Part shown: positions 1 to 9,320 of the stretch, one piece after another
How positions within the stretch are numbered: the first letter of the stretch is position 1
Layout of the letters: each line of letters begins with the position of its first letter
NCBI RefSeq assembly: GCF_000472785.1
Contig: NZ_AXAL01000010.1
Span: 1-64,000 of the forward strand
Direction of reading: 5' to 3'
DNA length: 64,000 nucleotides
DNA from: Mesorhizobium loti CJ3sym
GTDB lineage: Bacteria; Pseudomonadota; Alphaproteobacteria; Rhizobiales; Rhizobiaceae
Program-made: the position numbers and the translations under genes
The notes under the pieces: model-generated
What the model saw: only the letters and a program-made list of their open reading frames with translations
The model's database searches: none
What the model was told of the DNA's origin: nothing

Positions 1-1336
1 TGATGGTGTAGGTGAAGACATCGTCATGGCCGCCCTGCGAGCCGGCGTCACGGCTATAGGAGTAGGAGCCGTCGGCGTTGAGGGTGAGCTTGCCGTAAAG
101 ACCCTGGATCTGGGTGCCGAGCGTCGCGGCATTGTCGACATCGGTGTTGGTGTTGCCGGCGCCAACGCCGACCACGACAGCGCCATCGGCGCCTTTGACG
201 TCGATGCCGGCGGGATTGCTGTCCGATCCGGCGCCGGTAATGACGTTGCCGGCGATCGGCGCGAACGAACCTGCCGCGACAGCATCGGTGTCGGCGACCG
301 CCGTCGGCGCATCGTCGATGATATTTATGACCAGGGTGCCGGGCGGTGAGCTGTCACCATCGGCATCGGTGACGACGACCGACAGGGAGGTGCTGGACGG
401 GTCGGTCAGCGTGTTGTCGAGAAGCGTATAGGTGTAGTGAATCGTGCCGGTGCCCGTCGCCGGATCGAACGTGTAGCTGGCTGTCAACGTGCCTGTGGCG
501 TCTGTAAAAGTCTGGTCCGTGGTGGTCAGCGTGTGTCCACCGAGCGAGACCTCCGACACGCCATCCGGCGAGGTGAAGCCGACGCTGCCGGATGTGGTTT
601 CGGAGTTGGCGGCTGCGTTTGAGCCCTCCGGTTCGCCGCCGCGCGCGGGCAGGCCCGCCTCGTTGACCGTGGCGCCAGCTATGAAATCGATCGAGGGGAC
701 GGAGTTCTTTTCCTCCACGCCGATGAAGAGCTCGCGCCGATCGAGCAGCCCGAACTGCAGATCGGTCGGCGGCAGCAAGGCCGAAAGATTGAAGCCGTCA
801 CCGATCCCGCCAGGGGGGACCTCGAAATTGCCGCCGGCACTGCCCGGGGCCGAAGCCGATCCCGCCGAAATCGAACCGTCTGGGCCGAAGGCGACGTCGA
901 CATGGCTTGCCTCGAGCGCCGCCAGCAGCGCAACGCGCGGCACCTCGACGTCGCCGATGATGAAGGTCGGCACGTTGAGGGCGCCGTCCTTGATGACGAT
1001 GACGGTGCCGTCGGCTTGTTCGAGCAACAGGTTGTGGCCGTCGACCTTGATGTTGTCGATAGAAATGCTGGCGGGCAGTCTGACGATGTTGCTGGCGTCG
1101 GCAACGTATTCATGCGGAGCGGTGGGCGCGTTCGCTGCCGCAGCATTTGCCGCCGGAGCTGCCGGCTGAACGGGCGCGCCGCTGCCGACATCGACCGGTA
1201 CCGGCTCGGCGGGCGCCGGCTGGGCAGCCGCCGCGACCTGGATGCCCGCATGCGTCGGTGGGCTGTTGTGTTCATAAGAGACGGAATGCTCGTCCCAAGA
1301 ACTCGATACGGTGTCCAACTCGTTACTGGTCGTCAT
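1..1336 (-). CDS. Large VCBS-repeat adhesin, N-terminal part (LapA-like, type I secreted)
   Basis: The reading frame is open from an ATG at 1336 to the window edge (445 codons, 3' part missing). A GGAGGGG ribosome binding site lies 7 nt before the ATG. Residues 1-80 are Ala/Pro-rich. Residues 84-145 form a conserved N-terminal module (IVRLPASISIDNIKV, then a GDVEVP stretch) like the retention modules of LapA/BapA-type adhesins. From about residue 340 a VCBS/cadherin-like repeat begins (DDAPTAVADTD, later LTLNADGSYSYS). There is no Sec signal peptide, as expected for a protein exported through a C-terminal type I signal, which would lie outside the window. The neighbouring ABC/HlyD/TolC exporter and the LapG-like protease support a cell-surface adhesin role. 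The adhesin class is fairly sure; the ligand is unknown. Confidence 0.8.
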   Translation of the reverse strand, partial: MTTSNELDTVSSSWDEHSVSYEHNSPPTHAGIQVAAAAQPAPAEPVPVDVGSGAPVQPAAPAANAAAANAPTAPHEYVADASNIVRLPASISIDNIKVDGHNLLLEQADGTVIVIKDGALNVPTFIIGDVEVPRVALLAALEASHVDVAFGPDGSISAGSASAPGSAGGNFEVPPGGIGDGFNLSALLPPTDLQFGLLDRRELFIGVEEKNSVPSIDFIAGATVNEAGLPARGGEPEGSNAAANSETTSGSVGFTSPDGVSEVSLGGHTLTTTDQTFTDATGTLTASYTFDPATGTGTIHYTYTLLDNTLTDPSSTSLSVVVTDADGDSSPPGTLVINIIDDAPTAVADTDAVAAGSFAPIAGNVITGAGSDSNPAGIDVKGADGAVVVGVGAGNTNTDVDNAATLGTQIQGLYGKLTLNADGSYSYSRDAGSQGGHDDVFTYTI

Positions 1337-1658
1337 TGCCAAACCCCTCCGGCATTTCCCGGAAAGAGACAGGGACCACCTTTTCTTTGCAACTATCCCG
1401 TAAGCATTTTCATATATTCTAATATGCCTGGTTCGGCATTTTTTACATGTGGTAAACCCCGAATATATAACCCTATATACATAGAGCCGAGGCCGGGTCG
1501 TCTGGGGGCAACCCGACGTGCCTGGTTGGTAAACAGAAGTATAAGTTTGAATAAAAGTTTACGAAAAAGATATGCTGTCCGTTGCGTGAAATTTATCCAC
1601 CTTCCTTTCCAGTAATTTGAGACAAGATTGCTAGCGTCCACAGTCAAAGGTGGGCGTT
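1337..1658. promoter_or_regulatory. Divergent intergenic region between adhesin and lapG-like gene
   Basis: This 322-bp gap is clearly more AT-rich than its surroundings, with tatataaccctatata-like tracts around 1463-1480 and an A/T-rich block around 1540-1575. It must carry the promoters of both the adhesin (leftward) and the protease gene (rightward). No convincing -35/-10 pair or operator could be fixed by eye. An 84-codon minus-strand frame in it (1393-1647) has no features of a real protein. Confidence 0.5.
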
Positions 1659-2597
1659 ATGAAAAAACAAAAATTTGCCCTGGGGACAACCGGGCTCAGA
1701 CTGCTCCTGCTGGCAATCGGTATCACCGGCCTGCCGCAACCGTCATCGGCGAGCGCCTTTGCGCGCGGCTTCGAGCCTGTCGAGATGTCACCGGCGAAGG
1801 TCGAAATACCTTTCGCGCTCGGCGGTGTTTCGCTGCTGCGGCCCGAGCCCCGGCAGCCTGCCTCCGCTTACGCAATGGGCATGGCTTTCGACATTTACAG
1901 CATTGCCGCTATCGATCAGGAAGGCGGCCCTTCGCCGGCGCAAGGCAATGCCGGGATCGACCCAATCCAGACGGCGGCGATCATCCCCGGCGTGTTCGGC
2001 TCGGTCGCTCTGTCGATGAACAATTTTCCCGTCTCGGCGCGATGGGCGCCCGTCTACAGGGCAATTGTCGACTGCACCGCGGGCAGTGCCTGCGATCGCA
2101 AGAACAGCACCTTTGCCGCGATCGTCGATGTAGCCAAGGACAAGCGTTTCATCGACAAGCTGTCCTTCGTCAACGCGAGCATAAACCGTGCCATCGCCTA
2201 CAAGAAGGACAGCGTCGTCTACGGCAAGCTCGACTACTGGGCCAAGCCTTCGGAAATTCTCGAGCACCGGGCGGGCGACTGCGAGGATTTCGCCATTCTC
2301 AAGATGGCGGCGCTGCTGCGTGCCGGCATTCCGGCGCAGAGCATGTCGCTTGTCGTCCTGCAGGATCGCAAGCGCGGTTTCTTCCACGCCGTATTGTCGG
2401 TCAGCACCGGTAGCGGCGTGTTCATTCTTGACAGCCTGAGCAATATCGTTTCGCGCGACTCCGATCTGCCTGACTACGTGCCGCTCTATTCATTCAGCAC
2501 CGACCGTGCCTGGATTCACGGCGCCAAGGCCGGTGCTGCGCAAGTCGCCGATATCAAGGGCGGTCTTGCGACGGTCGCGCCGGGGGAAGGCCTGTAA
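1659..2597 (+). CDS. lapG: LapG-like periplasmic transglutaminase-type cysteine protease
   Basis: Protein of 312 aa. The ATG at 1659 is preferred over an in-frame GTG at 1650 because AAAGGTGG lies just before it. Residues 1-32 are a Sec signal peptide (KKQK, hydrophobic core, SSASA cleavage). The body matches the bacterial transglutaminase-like cysteine peptidase family (BTLCP). The triad is visible as Cys208 in AGDCEDFA, His243 in GFFHAV and Asp258 in FILDS. In the Lap system LapG cuts the N-terminal region of a surface adhesin in the periplasm, releasing it when c-di-GMP is low. The gene is divergent from an adhesin and next to its exporter, which fits. No LapD-like receptor is seen in the window. 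The symbol is by analogy. Confidence 0.82.
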   Translation: MKKQKFALGTTGLRLLLLAIGITGLPQPSSASAFARGFEPVEMSPAKVEIPFALGGVSLLRPEPRQPASAYAMGMAFDIYSIAAIDQEGGPSPAQGNAGIDPIQTAAIIPGVFGSVALSMNNFPVSARWAPVYRAIVDCTAGSACDRKNSTFAAIVDVAKDKRFIDKLSFVNASINRAIAYKKDSVVYGKLDYWAKPSEILEHRAGDCEDFAILKMAALLRAGIPAQSMSLVVLQDRKRGFFHAVLSVSTGSGVFILDSLSNIVSRDSDLPDYVPLYSFSTDRAWIHGAKAGAAQVADIKGGLATVAPGEGL

Positions 2598-2652
2598 GCG
2601 CGGTTTGGCAAGCGAGGCGCCTGATCGAGATTCCTAGAGTGGTTCGCCGTTT

Positions 2653-3294
2653 TCAGCCGCCGAAGACGAACGCCATCAAGAGTTCCGGCTCGACCACGGG
2701 CGCGCGCACGGCGCTCAATTGACCGCGATAGCGGCGGTCGCCGGCGCCGATGACGAACCCGGTTGCGACAGGTGTTTCGCCATTGGCATCGAGCCGCGCG
2801 AAGATATCGGCCACATTGAGGTCGAGCGCCAGCTTGAGATCGGGGCGCGTGTCATCGTTCGTTGCAACCGGCAACTGACGCCGGACCAGTTGCTGGAATG
2901 GCGCGTTGAAGGTCAGGATCTTCTTCGACGATGCCAGCGCGAAAGCCGGCGAAGGGCAGGCGAGAAGGATGGCATTGATCGTTTTGATCGACGCTAGCTT
3001 TCGTAGGGTCGAATTGTCGTCGGCCAAGCCGCGCATGCAGGCCACCCGGATTGCCGATGTCAGGTTCCCGGTATGAGCATGGCTCTCGGCGATCTCTTCG
3101 ATCAATGAACCGATCGTGCATTTGCGGTTCTCGGCCATCTGTTTCAGTACTGTCCAAAAAGCCCGCTCCAGGCGGATGCCGCGCCGTAGGCCGCCACGCG
3201 CCACGACCCGGAACTCCTGCCCGAAATCCTCGGCAGCCAACGGCGGCAACAACCGCTCACGGGTGGCGGGAGGGGAGATTGCGCTATCGCTCAC
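2653..3294 (-). CDS. Ribbon-helix-helix domain protein, probable local regulator
   Basis: Protein of 213 aa from a GTG at 3294, overlapping the end of the HlyD gene by 11 nt, so it is translationally coupled and last in the exporter operon. Residues of about 35-95 match the alphaproteobacterial RHH_4 family (RGIRLERAFW, then TIGSLIEEI and NLTSAIRVACMRGL). The C-terminal half (from about residue 110) has a PAS-like look (SSKKILTFNAPFQQLV) and could be a sensory or dimerisation part. RHH proteins bind DNA as dimers. A role in controlling the adhesin and exporter genes is inferred from position only. Confidence 0.65.
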   Translation of the reverse strand: MSDSAISPPATRERLLPPLAAEDFGQEFRVVARGGLRRGIRLERAFWTVLKQMAENRKCTIGSLIEEIAESHAHTGNLTSAIRVACMRGLADDNSTLRKLASIKTINAILLACPSPAFALASSKKILTFNAPFQQLVRRQLPVATNDDTRPDLKLALDLNVADIFARLDANGETPVATGFVIGAGDRRYRGQLSAVRAPVVEPELLMAFVFGG

Positions 3295-4573
3295 TCATCG
3301 CCTCCTCACGCGCCTTGTTGATCGGCTTCAGAAGGTAAGTAAGGATGGTCTTGCGTCCGGTTTTGATGTCGACCGAACAGATCATGCCGGGGATGATCGA
3401 ATAGGTCTTGCCATCCCGCGTCAGCGTCGACCGCTCGGTGGCGACGCGCACCTGATAATAGGGCTCGCCCGTCTTCTGGTCGACGAGGCTGTCGGCGGTG
3501 ATGTTGGAGACCTTGCCTGCGATGCCGCCGAAGATCGAGAAGTCATATGCGGTTATCTTGATCAGCGCGTCCTGACCTGGCCGGATGAAGGCGACATCGC
3601 GCGGCGAGACCCGCGCTTCGACCAGCAGTTTCTCGGAGGTCGGCACGATGCCGGCCACCACGGCACCCGGCTGCACGAAGGCGCCGAGCGTGTTGACGTC
3701 GAGCGTGTTGACGATGCCGTCGACGGGCGAGCGGATGTCGGTTCGCGCCACCTTGTCGGTGGCGCCGCGAATAGTCTCGTCGACGACCGAAAGATCGGCC
3801 AGCGCCTGGGTCAGATCGCCCAGCGCCTCTTGCTTCAGCTGCAGGCCGAGCTCGTCGACCTGAAGTTGCGCCTCGGTGATGGCCGACTTGCATTTCTTGA
3901 TGGTCTCGCCGGCGAGGTTTAATTGCCCATGCAATTCAGTCTGCTCGCGTTCGACGCGGATCTGCTCGGTCCTTGCCATCAGACCTTTCTTGACCATGGC
4001 TTCGACCAATGCCGTTTCCTGGTCGCTGACCGCAAGGTTCTTGGTCAGGCGGTCCAGGTTGGCGTTGGCTTCGTCCAGTTCCTTCTCGCGCTGGTCGAGA
4101 CGCGACTTCAGAACCGACAGCTTCACGTCAAAATTGCCACGGCGCGCCAGGAGTAGGTTCTGCTCATTGTCGCAGATTTCCGGCGCGACCTTCTGGATGT
4201 CGGAGGGGCAGGGAAATGCACCCTCGATATTGCCGCTCTGTTCGAATTTCAGTCGTGCGATACGTGCCTGCAAGGCGCGCGCCTTGGCCTGCTGCTCGCC
4301 AAGGCTGGACGTGTTCATCGTGTTGTCGAGGCGGATTATCAGATCGTTCTTCTTCACGATCTGTCCGATTTGCACGGCAATTTCCTGGACCACGCCTGGT
4401 TCGCTGGCCTGGATGACCTGCGTTTTCGACGCCGGTATGACCTTGCCGTCGCCGCGCGCGATCTCGTCGACCTCGGCAAAAGACGCCCACGCCACGGAGC
4501 TCGCAAAAAGCGCGCCGATGATGAATATGGAGGCCGACGCAAAAAGCGGCGGCCGGTCTTCCCTGGCAAGCAT
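3284..4573 (-). CDS. HlyD-family type I secretion periplasmic adaptor
   Basis: Protein of 429 aa, the usual length for LapC/HlyD membrane fusion proteins. A short cytoplasmic N-terminus is followed by one membrane segment at about residues 10-30 (ASIFIIGALFASSVAWASF). Next come a lipoyl-like half (GVVQEIAVQIGQIVKKNDLI), a long coiled coil at about residues 90-245, the second lipoyl half (DIRSPVDGIVNTLDV) and a beta-barrel part. It bridges the inner-membrane ATPase and the TolC channel. The gene lies 41 nt downstream of the ATPase gene and overlaps the RHH gene, so this is one operon. Confidence 0.9.
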   Translation of the reverse strand: MLAREDRPPLFASASIFIIGALFASSVAWASFAEVDEIARGDGKVIPASKTQVIQASEPGVVQEIAVQIGQIVKKNDLIIRLDNTMNTSSLGEQQAKARALQARIARLKFEQSGNIEGAFPCPSDIQKVAPEICDNEQNLLLARRGNFDVKLSVLKSRLDQREKELDEANANLDRLTKNLAVSDQETALVEAMVKKGLMARTEQIRVEREQTELHGQLNLAGETIKKCKSAITEAQLQVDELGLQLKQEALGDLTQALADLSVVDETIRGATDKVARTDIRSPVDGIVNTLDVNTLGAFVQPGAVVAGIVPTSEKLLVEARVSPRDVAFIRPGQDALIKITAYDFSIFGGIAGKVSNITADSLVDQKTGEPYYQVRVATERSTLTRDGKTYSIIPGMICSVDIKTGRKTILTYLLKPINKAREEAMSER

Positions 4574-4614
4574 TTCCCAAGCCCCAACGCTTTGAATTCA
4601 ATAAGTCTGCTTCG

Positions 4615-6747
4615 TCAGGCGCTTGTTTTCTGCAGCGCCTGTATCACTTGGTCCTTCGGTCCATCGGCGACGATCTTGCCTTGATCCACAACAATCAGAC
4701 GGTCAGCGAGCTCCAACATGCTGAAGCGGTGCGTCGAAATGATCAGCGTCGTGTTGTGGTCGAAGGCTATTTTCAACTGCTTGATGAGCTGGCGTTCGGA
4801 AGCCAGATCCATGGAACCCGACGGCTCGTCGAGGAAAACGATCTTCGGCTTGGTAAGCAATAGACGGGCAATGGCCACGGCCTGTCTCTGGCCACCTGAG
4901 AGATTGGTACCGCGCTCGCCGACATTCATGTCGTAGCCACGCGGGTGGCGGGAGACGAAATCGTCGACGCCGGCGGCCTTGGCCGCTTCGACGATCTCCG
5001 CATCGCTCGCCTCTGGGCACGCCATCAGGAGATTTTCCTTGATGGTGCCGGAGAACAAATCGTTGGCCTGCGCGACGATACCGACAGCGGCGCGAACTTC
5101 CGAGGGATGGTATTGGCGGATGTCGATCCCGTCCAAAAGCAACTCGCCGGAAGTCGGCACGAAAAGGCGGCCGATAAGCCTGCCCATCGTCGTCTTTCCC
5201 GAGCCGATGCGGCCGATGATGCCGATGCGTTCACCCGGCTTCACGGAAAAACTCATCGCGGTCAGGACTTCGGTGTCGGTGCCCGGATAGACGAAACCGA
5301 CATTCCTGAACACCATGGCGCCGTTTCGGATCGGGCGGTTGACGAAGCCGACCGTATCCGGCCGATCCTCCGGCTGCGCCATGATCGAGTTCACCATGCG
5401 CAGCGAAAGCATGGCCTGGCGATATCTGGACAGGGTCATCGCGATCTGGCCAAGCGGAGCGACGGCTCGGCTTGCCAGCATGACCGAGCCGATGATCGCT
5501 CCGGTGGAAACATGGCCTTCCGCGAACGCATAGGCGCCGGCCACGATCAGCGCGACGGTGACCATCTGCTGGATGGCGGAGGTTATGTTGCCGGCGGCTG
5601 CTGAAAGCTGCTTGATTTTCTCGGACGTGTTGGCTGCGTTTTTCGAATGCTCGCCCCATTTGCGCAGCAGATACGCCTCGGCCCGCAGCGACTTGATGGT
5701 CTCCAGCGTCGAGATGGTCTCGACCAGCAGGGCCTGGCGCTGCGAGGCCTCGTTCATGGAGGCCGCGACCCGCTTGCCGATGCGTCGTTGCGTGATCAAT
5801 CCGACGATCACCGACGCGACAAAGGCCAGTGCCGGTATGATCACCAGCCAATCGCCTATCGCATAGATAACAAGCAGAAAGACGAAGACGAATGCCGTGT
5901 CGATCAACACGCTGATGGTGTTCGAGGTGAAGAATTCGCGCACGAACTCATACTGCGACACCCGGTTTGCGTATTCGCCGGTTGAGCCAGGCCGTGCCGA
6001 CAGCGATGAGTTCAGCACTTTCTCGAACAGCATGTAAGAGATGCGCAGGTCTGCCTTGCGCCCGGCATAGTCGATGAGGGAGGCCCTGGCCGTCTTCAAC
6101 AACAGATCGAAAATGATGACGGCGGAGATGCCGATCGACAGCACCCAGAGCGTCGATATTGCCTTGTTCGGCAAAATCCGGTCGTAAACGTTCATGGTGA
6201 AGATCGGCGAGGCGATCGCCAGCAGATTGATGAATAGCGCGGAAAGCACGACCTTCGAATAGGTGCGCCAGAACGGCCCCATCGTTCCCGTCAGCCAGTG
6301 CCGGCGTTCGATCCTGGCGGCTGAGCCGACATTCATCCCCTCGGTTGTATTGGCATAGGTTATAGAAAACGAAACGCCGCCACTGATATAGCTTCCGGCA
6401 AGCTCGGATTTGCTGACGGTCGTGCGCCCGTCTTCCTGGGGCGCGGTCGTGAACGCGCCGTCCTCGGTCTCGGCCAGCAATGCGACGGGAAGTCGGCTGA
6501 CGCGGAACAGGATGGCGGGGAGATCGATGCGCCCGCGAACGAAGTCTCGATGGCTGAACTCGGTGATTTCAAGGCCGATGCGCTCGGCAAGGCGCCGGAT
6601 GGCGTCGATATCGATGCGGGTGTCCGAAAGCGGCACGCCGGCAAACAGCACCGTTTCCGCGCTTGGCCGGCCGAGATATCCGGCCACGGCCGCGAAACAG
6701 CCCTTGAAGGCTTCCTTGGGGGAGAGAATGTTGGGTTGCTGGTTCAC
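4615..6747 (-). CDS. Type I secretion permease/ATPase, LapB-like
   Basis: Protein of 710 aa starting with GTG at 6747. Residues 1-130 are a C39-peptidase-like domain that lacks the catalytic cysteine context, as in HlyB/LapB exporters, so it should hold substrate rather than cut it. Residues of about 155-430 are a six-helix ABC membrane domain. The nucleotide-binding domain has Walker A GRIGSGKTT (about residues 509-517), the signature LSGGQRQA and Walker B IVFLDEPSGSMD. It energises export of the adhesin encoded at the left edge (inference from operon and family). It lies between the tolC-like and hlyD-like genes with short gaps. Confidence 0.92.
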   Translation of the reverse strand: MNQQPNILSPKEAFKGCFAAVAGYLGRPSAETVLFAGVPLSDTRIDIDAIRRLAERIGLEITEFSHRDFVRGRIDLPAILFRVSRLPVALLAETEDGAFTTAPQEDGRTTVSKSELAGSYISGGVSFSITYANTTEGMNVGSAARIERRHWLTGTMGPFWRTYSKVVLSALFINLLAIASPIFTMNVYDRILPNKAISTLWVLSIGISAVIIFDLLLKTARASLIDYAGRKADLRISYMLFEKVLNSSLSARPGSTGEYANRVSQYEFVREFFTSNTISVLIDTAFVFVFLLVIYAIGDWLVIIPALAFVASVIVGLITQRRIGKRVAASMNEASQRQALLVETISTLETIKSLRAEAYLLRKWGEHSKNAANTSEKIKQLSAAAGNITSAIQQMVTVALIVAGAYAFAEGHVSTGAIIGSVMLASRAVAPLGQIAMTLSRYRQAMLSLRMVNSIMAQPEDRPDTVGFVNRPIRNGAMVFRNVGFVYPGTDTEVLTAMSFSVKPGERIGIIGRIGSGKTTMGRLIGRLFVPTSGELLLDGIDIRQYHPSEVRAAVGIVAQANDLFSGTIKENLLMACPEASDAEIVEAAKAAGVDDFVSRHPRGYDMNVGERGTNLSGGQRQAVAIARLLLTKPKIVFLDEPSGSMDLASERQLIKQLKIAFDHNTTLIISTHRFSMLELADRLIVVDQGKIVADGPKDQVIQALQKTSA

Positions 6748-6784
6748 GATCCGCCCGCGGGCACTCTCGCTTCGCCCCGACCGC

Positions 6785-8233
6785 TCACTTCTTCCTTACC
6801 GGTGCAAGGATATCGAAAGGCAGGTCGTTCTTCTGCTCCGACGGCGTCCGTGCATAGGTTTCGGTGTCAGCCGTTTCAGGCGTGCCGAACTCGGACTGCG
6901 CGTAAGCGCTAGCCTGTTTCGGCGGCTGAATGTCCATTGTCTTCAGCAACTGCCCGGTTGCGGCGAGCAGCCGATATTCGGCGAAAAGCGACGCGTAGGC
7001 CGCCGTATCCGCCAGTGTCGCGGTGTTGAAGCGGGTGTTCTGCGCGTCGAGCACGTCGAGTAGCGAACGCTGCCCGACCTTGAATTGCTCGCGATAGGAC
7101 GCCACCAGCTTTTCGTTGGTGGCGGCCTGCTGCCTCAGCGTCTTTGCCTGGTCGGCCTGCCGGAAGCGGCGATCCCACGATGTGCGCACCGCTTCCTCGA
7201 TTTCGCGCAGGACCTGGTGCATAGCCAGCCGCTGCTCGCTGGTGCGGCGGATCTGCTCCTGCTCGTTGGCCTTGTCGATGCCGCCGCGATAAAGGTTCCA
7301 GCGCAGCACCACCCGCGCCTGAAGATCGCTGGTGTCGCCTGCACTGCCATCGATGTCGGACCCTGCCCGGGCAACACCCTCGGCAATGATGGAGGGGCCG
7401 TATTTTGCCCGTGCTGCATCCACAAGGGAGGCCGCGGCGTCGATGTCGCTATTGGCCATGTGTACGCGTGGATTGTTCTGTCGCGCCAGCCCAATCGCTT
7501 CGTCGAGCGACCTTGGCAATGCAGCGGAAACATCGCCCGGTTTGGCGGCGTTGGTCAGCGGCTTTCCGACGGTCTTGAAGAACCGAATCTTCGCGGCCTC
7601 CATCTCTTCGGCGGCTTCCTGGAAGCGCGCCTTGGCGGCAAACAGCCGCTCCTCCGCCTGTTGCCGGTCGGCCTCGTTCAGCGCGCCGCCGGCAATGCCT
7701 TGCCGGATGTCGCCGAGAATAGCCTGATGGAAGGCAAGGTTCTTCTTTGCTTCGGCAACAATCGAAGCCTGCAGCATGGCTTCGAGGTAATCCTGGACGA
7801 CCGAGAGGCCGATGAATTCGGACCGCTCCAGAACCCGGAATGAGGCGCCATCGACCCGCGAGGCCTGGCGGTCGAGTTCCGCGCGCCTTGAACCGCTATC
7901 ATAGAGCGTCTGCGAAACCGTGAGATCGGTTTCGGCCGGATAGAGCGTATCGTTCTCGATGCCTAGCGCGCGCCTGTCAGGATTGTCGAGGCGGCGAGCC
8001 CCTGCCGATGCTTCGAGGTCCACACTGGGCAGGTAGAGGCCCTTCGCCTGGCGCAACTCGAACTCGATGGCTTCACGGTTCTCGATCGCCTGGCCGATTT
8101 CAGGATTGGACTCCACCGCGACCGCCATGGCCTCTCGTAGAGTGAGACCATGCGCGTTGCCATAGCTTAACATCGTGGCAGTCATCATCAGGCCAACGCG
8201 CTTAGCCATGGCCGACATCGCTGTCTTATTCAT
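6785..8233 (-). CDS. TolC-family outer membrane channel of the type I exporter
   Basis: Protein of 482 aa. I place the start at the ATG at 8233 because the next residues (MNKTAMSAMAKR, hydrophobic core, GNAHG) form a signal peptide; a frame extending to 8317 adds 28 unlikely residues. The mature part has the two TolC repeats rich in alpha-helix and small residues (TLREAMAVAVESNPEI; QTLYDSGSRRAELDRQ; RQNNPRVHMANSDIDAA; FKVGQRSLLDVLDAQN), typical of LapE/TolC. The C-terminus is a charged tail of about 40 residues. First gene of the exporter operon; its promoter must lie in the AT-rich stretch 8280-8350. Confidence 0.9.
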   Translation of the reverse strand: MNKTAMSAMAKRVGLMMTATMLSYGNAHGLTLREAMAVAVESNPEIGQAIENREAIEFELRQAKGLYLPSVDLEASAGARRLDNPDRRALGIENDTLYPAETDLTVSQTLYDSGSRRAELDRQASRVDGASFRVLERSEFIGLSVVQDYLEAMLQASIVAEAKKNLAFHQAILGDIRQGIAGGALNEADRQQAEERLFAAKARFQEAAEEMEAAKIRFFKTVGKPLTNAAKPGDVSAALPRSLDEAIGLARQNNPRVHMANSDIDAAASLVDAARAKYGPSIIAEGVARAGSDIDGSAGDTSDLQARVVLRWNLYRGGIDKANEQEQIRRTSEQRLAMHQVLREIEEAVRTSWDRRFRQADQAKTLRQQAATNEKLVASYREQFKVGQRSLLDVLDAQNTRFNTATLADTAAYASLFAEYRLLAATGQLLKTMDIQPPKQASAYAQSEFGTPETADTETYARTPSEQKNDLPFDILAPVRKK

Positions 8234-8523
8234 TACCCCACACCCCACACACCCAACGCCATGAAGGCGCCACATCCCCGATGGGAGTGTCCACGAATTT
8301 ACGGAATATGTGAGCACTTATTGATTTAGTGATCCCTAAAACCGCCTAATAAGTTTGCAGGATGTGGCAAAAATAGCACAAAAAATGCCCTTTTGCCGCA
8401 AACGAGGGCGATCCAACATCAAGATGACAGCCCAATTTGTCCCCAACCCGCCTGTATCGAGGGCTCAACCACTCGATCAAGGGCGTGAGAAGTCCCGATA
8501 TGACGACAATTTCTGCGGTCGCA

Positions 8524-8619
8524 TTATTGGTTCTTCCTATCCGTATTCGCCATCAAGTCGATCTGGGCGATGGAATCCGACAGCTTGTAGACGTCGCTGA
8601 CGGCGGTCGGATGTTGCAT
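8524..8619 (-). CDS. Possible 31-residue peptide, unrecognised
   Basis: Short frame with an ATG at 8619 directly after an in-frame TAA, ending in TAA at 8524. The peptide starts MQHPTAVSDVYKLSDS and then has an amphipathic stretch (IAQIDLMANTD) before a charged end. Composition looks protein-like rather than random, but there is no clear Shine-Dalgarno site. It could be a real small protein or the tail of a decayed gene. Confidence 0.2.
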   Translation of the reverse strand: MQHPTAVSDVYKLSDSIAQIDLMANTDRKNQ

Positions 8620-8886
8620 TTACTCGACATAGCGCAAGATGCGGCGGGAACTTGCACATGTGCCCGGCCATTGGCCTGCCACGAGGGAGGTTTTGCTCTA
8701 ATCGACATCGCGACCGTTGCGAGATCGTTGCCTTTGTCGAAGCAGCGGGATTGCTACCGGAGCCGGCGCCCGTCCACACCATGGTCAGGAGCGCTGCCAT
8801 GCGGCCGGTTCTGTTCAAAGCAAGGCCGCGCCTGGTGGCCGTGGCCAAACCAGGCTTTTGGCTGGGTGGAGCGCGATGAGAGAAAG

Positions 8887-9013
8887 TGACGGTACTTTTT
8901 GAGCCAATTTCGGCAGATAGGTGAACGCTGTAAAACGCACGGAATCGTCCGATTGATCCCGATAGTTGGTGAAACCTCGAAATATTTTGCGCTGCAATTT
9001 TCCCTTTAAAATT
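8887..9013 (+). repeat. Copy A of a dispersed direct repeat of about 128 bp
   Basis: Shares blocks in the same order and spacing with 57483-57611. These are TGACGGTACTTTT, CGATTGATCCCGATAGTT (18 of 18 identical), CCTCGAAATATTTT (14 of 14) and ATTTTCCCTTTAAAAT (16 of 16), with diverged DNA between them. Both copies are in the same orientation and non-coding. This copy lies about 300 bp before the first caspase gene. Confidence 0.8.
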
Positions 9014-9320
9014 GCCGCTCGTCTTGTCTTTGGCCATCGCATGACGAGGCCTTCCGACTTCACTGCACCCCGTCGCTGGGTTTAAGCTTGGCCAATGCGT
9101 CGGATCCGGACGGCAATGCCGGTGCGGTTAGTCACTCATTGCGGATGGTTCTGCTCTGAGGTACTTTGCACATTCGGATGAGGAAGGTGCCTACTGCCGC
9201 GACGGTTTTTCAGTCTTTTTCCTGTTGCTGTTTCGGCGGATTGTGAGTTCTTCAACAGACCTTGATACCGCAATCTGGGGAGCTTGTGGTCGTTAGGTCG
9301 CGGCGGTTGAGGCGGTTGCC

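Larger units (their letters stand above)
8234..9320. other. Intergenic region of 1.1 kb with an AT-rich tract, a small ORF and a repeat
   Basis: The stretch next to the tolC-like gene (8280-8350) is AT-rich and should hold its promoter. A short frame lies at 8524-8619 and a dispersed repeat at 8887-9013. Several overlapping frames of 60-166 codons exist on both strands between 8355 and 9063, but none has a good ribosome binding site, signal peptide or family likeness. The last 250 bp before the caspase gene are less GC-rich than the coding DNA and probably carry its promoter. Some of the region may be decayed coding sequence. Confidence 0.45.

Noticed and set aside
1393..1647. 84-codon frame between adhesin and protease genes
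   Set aside because: No ribosome binding site or family likeness, and it covers the region where both divergent promoters must lie.
8437..9037. Overlapping frames of 60 to 166 codons on both strands
   Set aside because: None has a binding site or recognisable product and they partly read through the dispersed repeat; at most decayed coding DNA.
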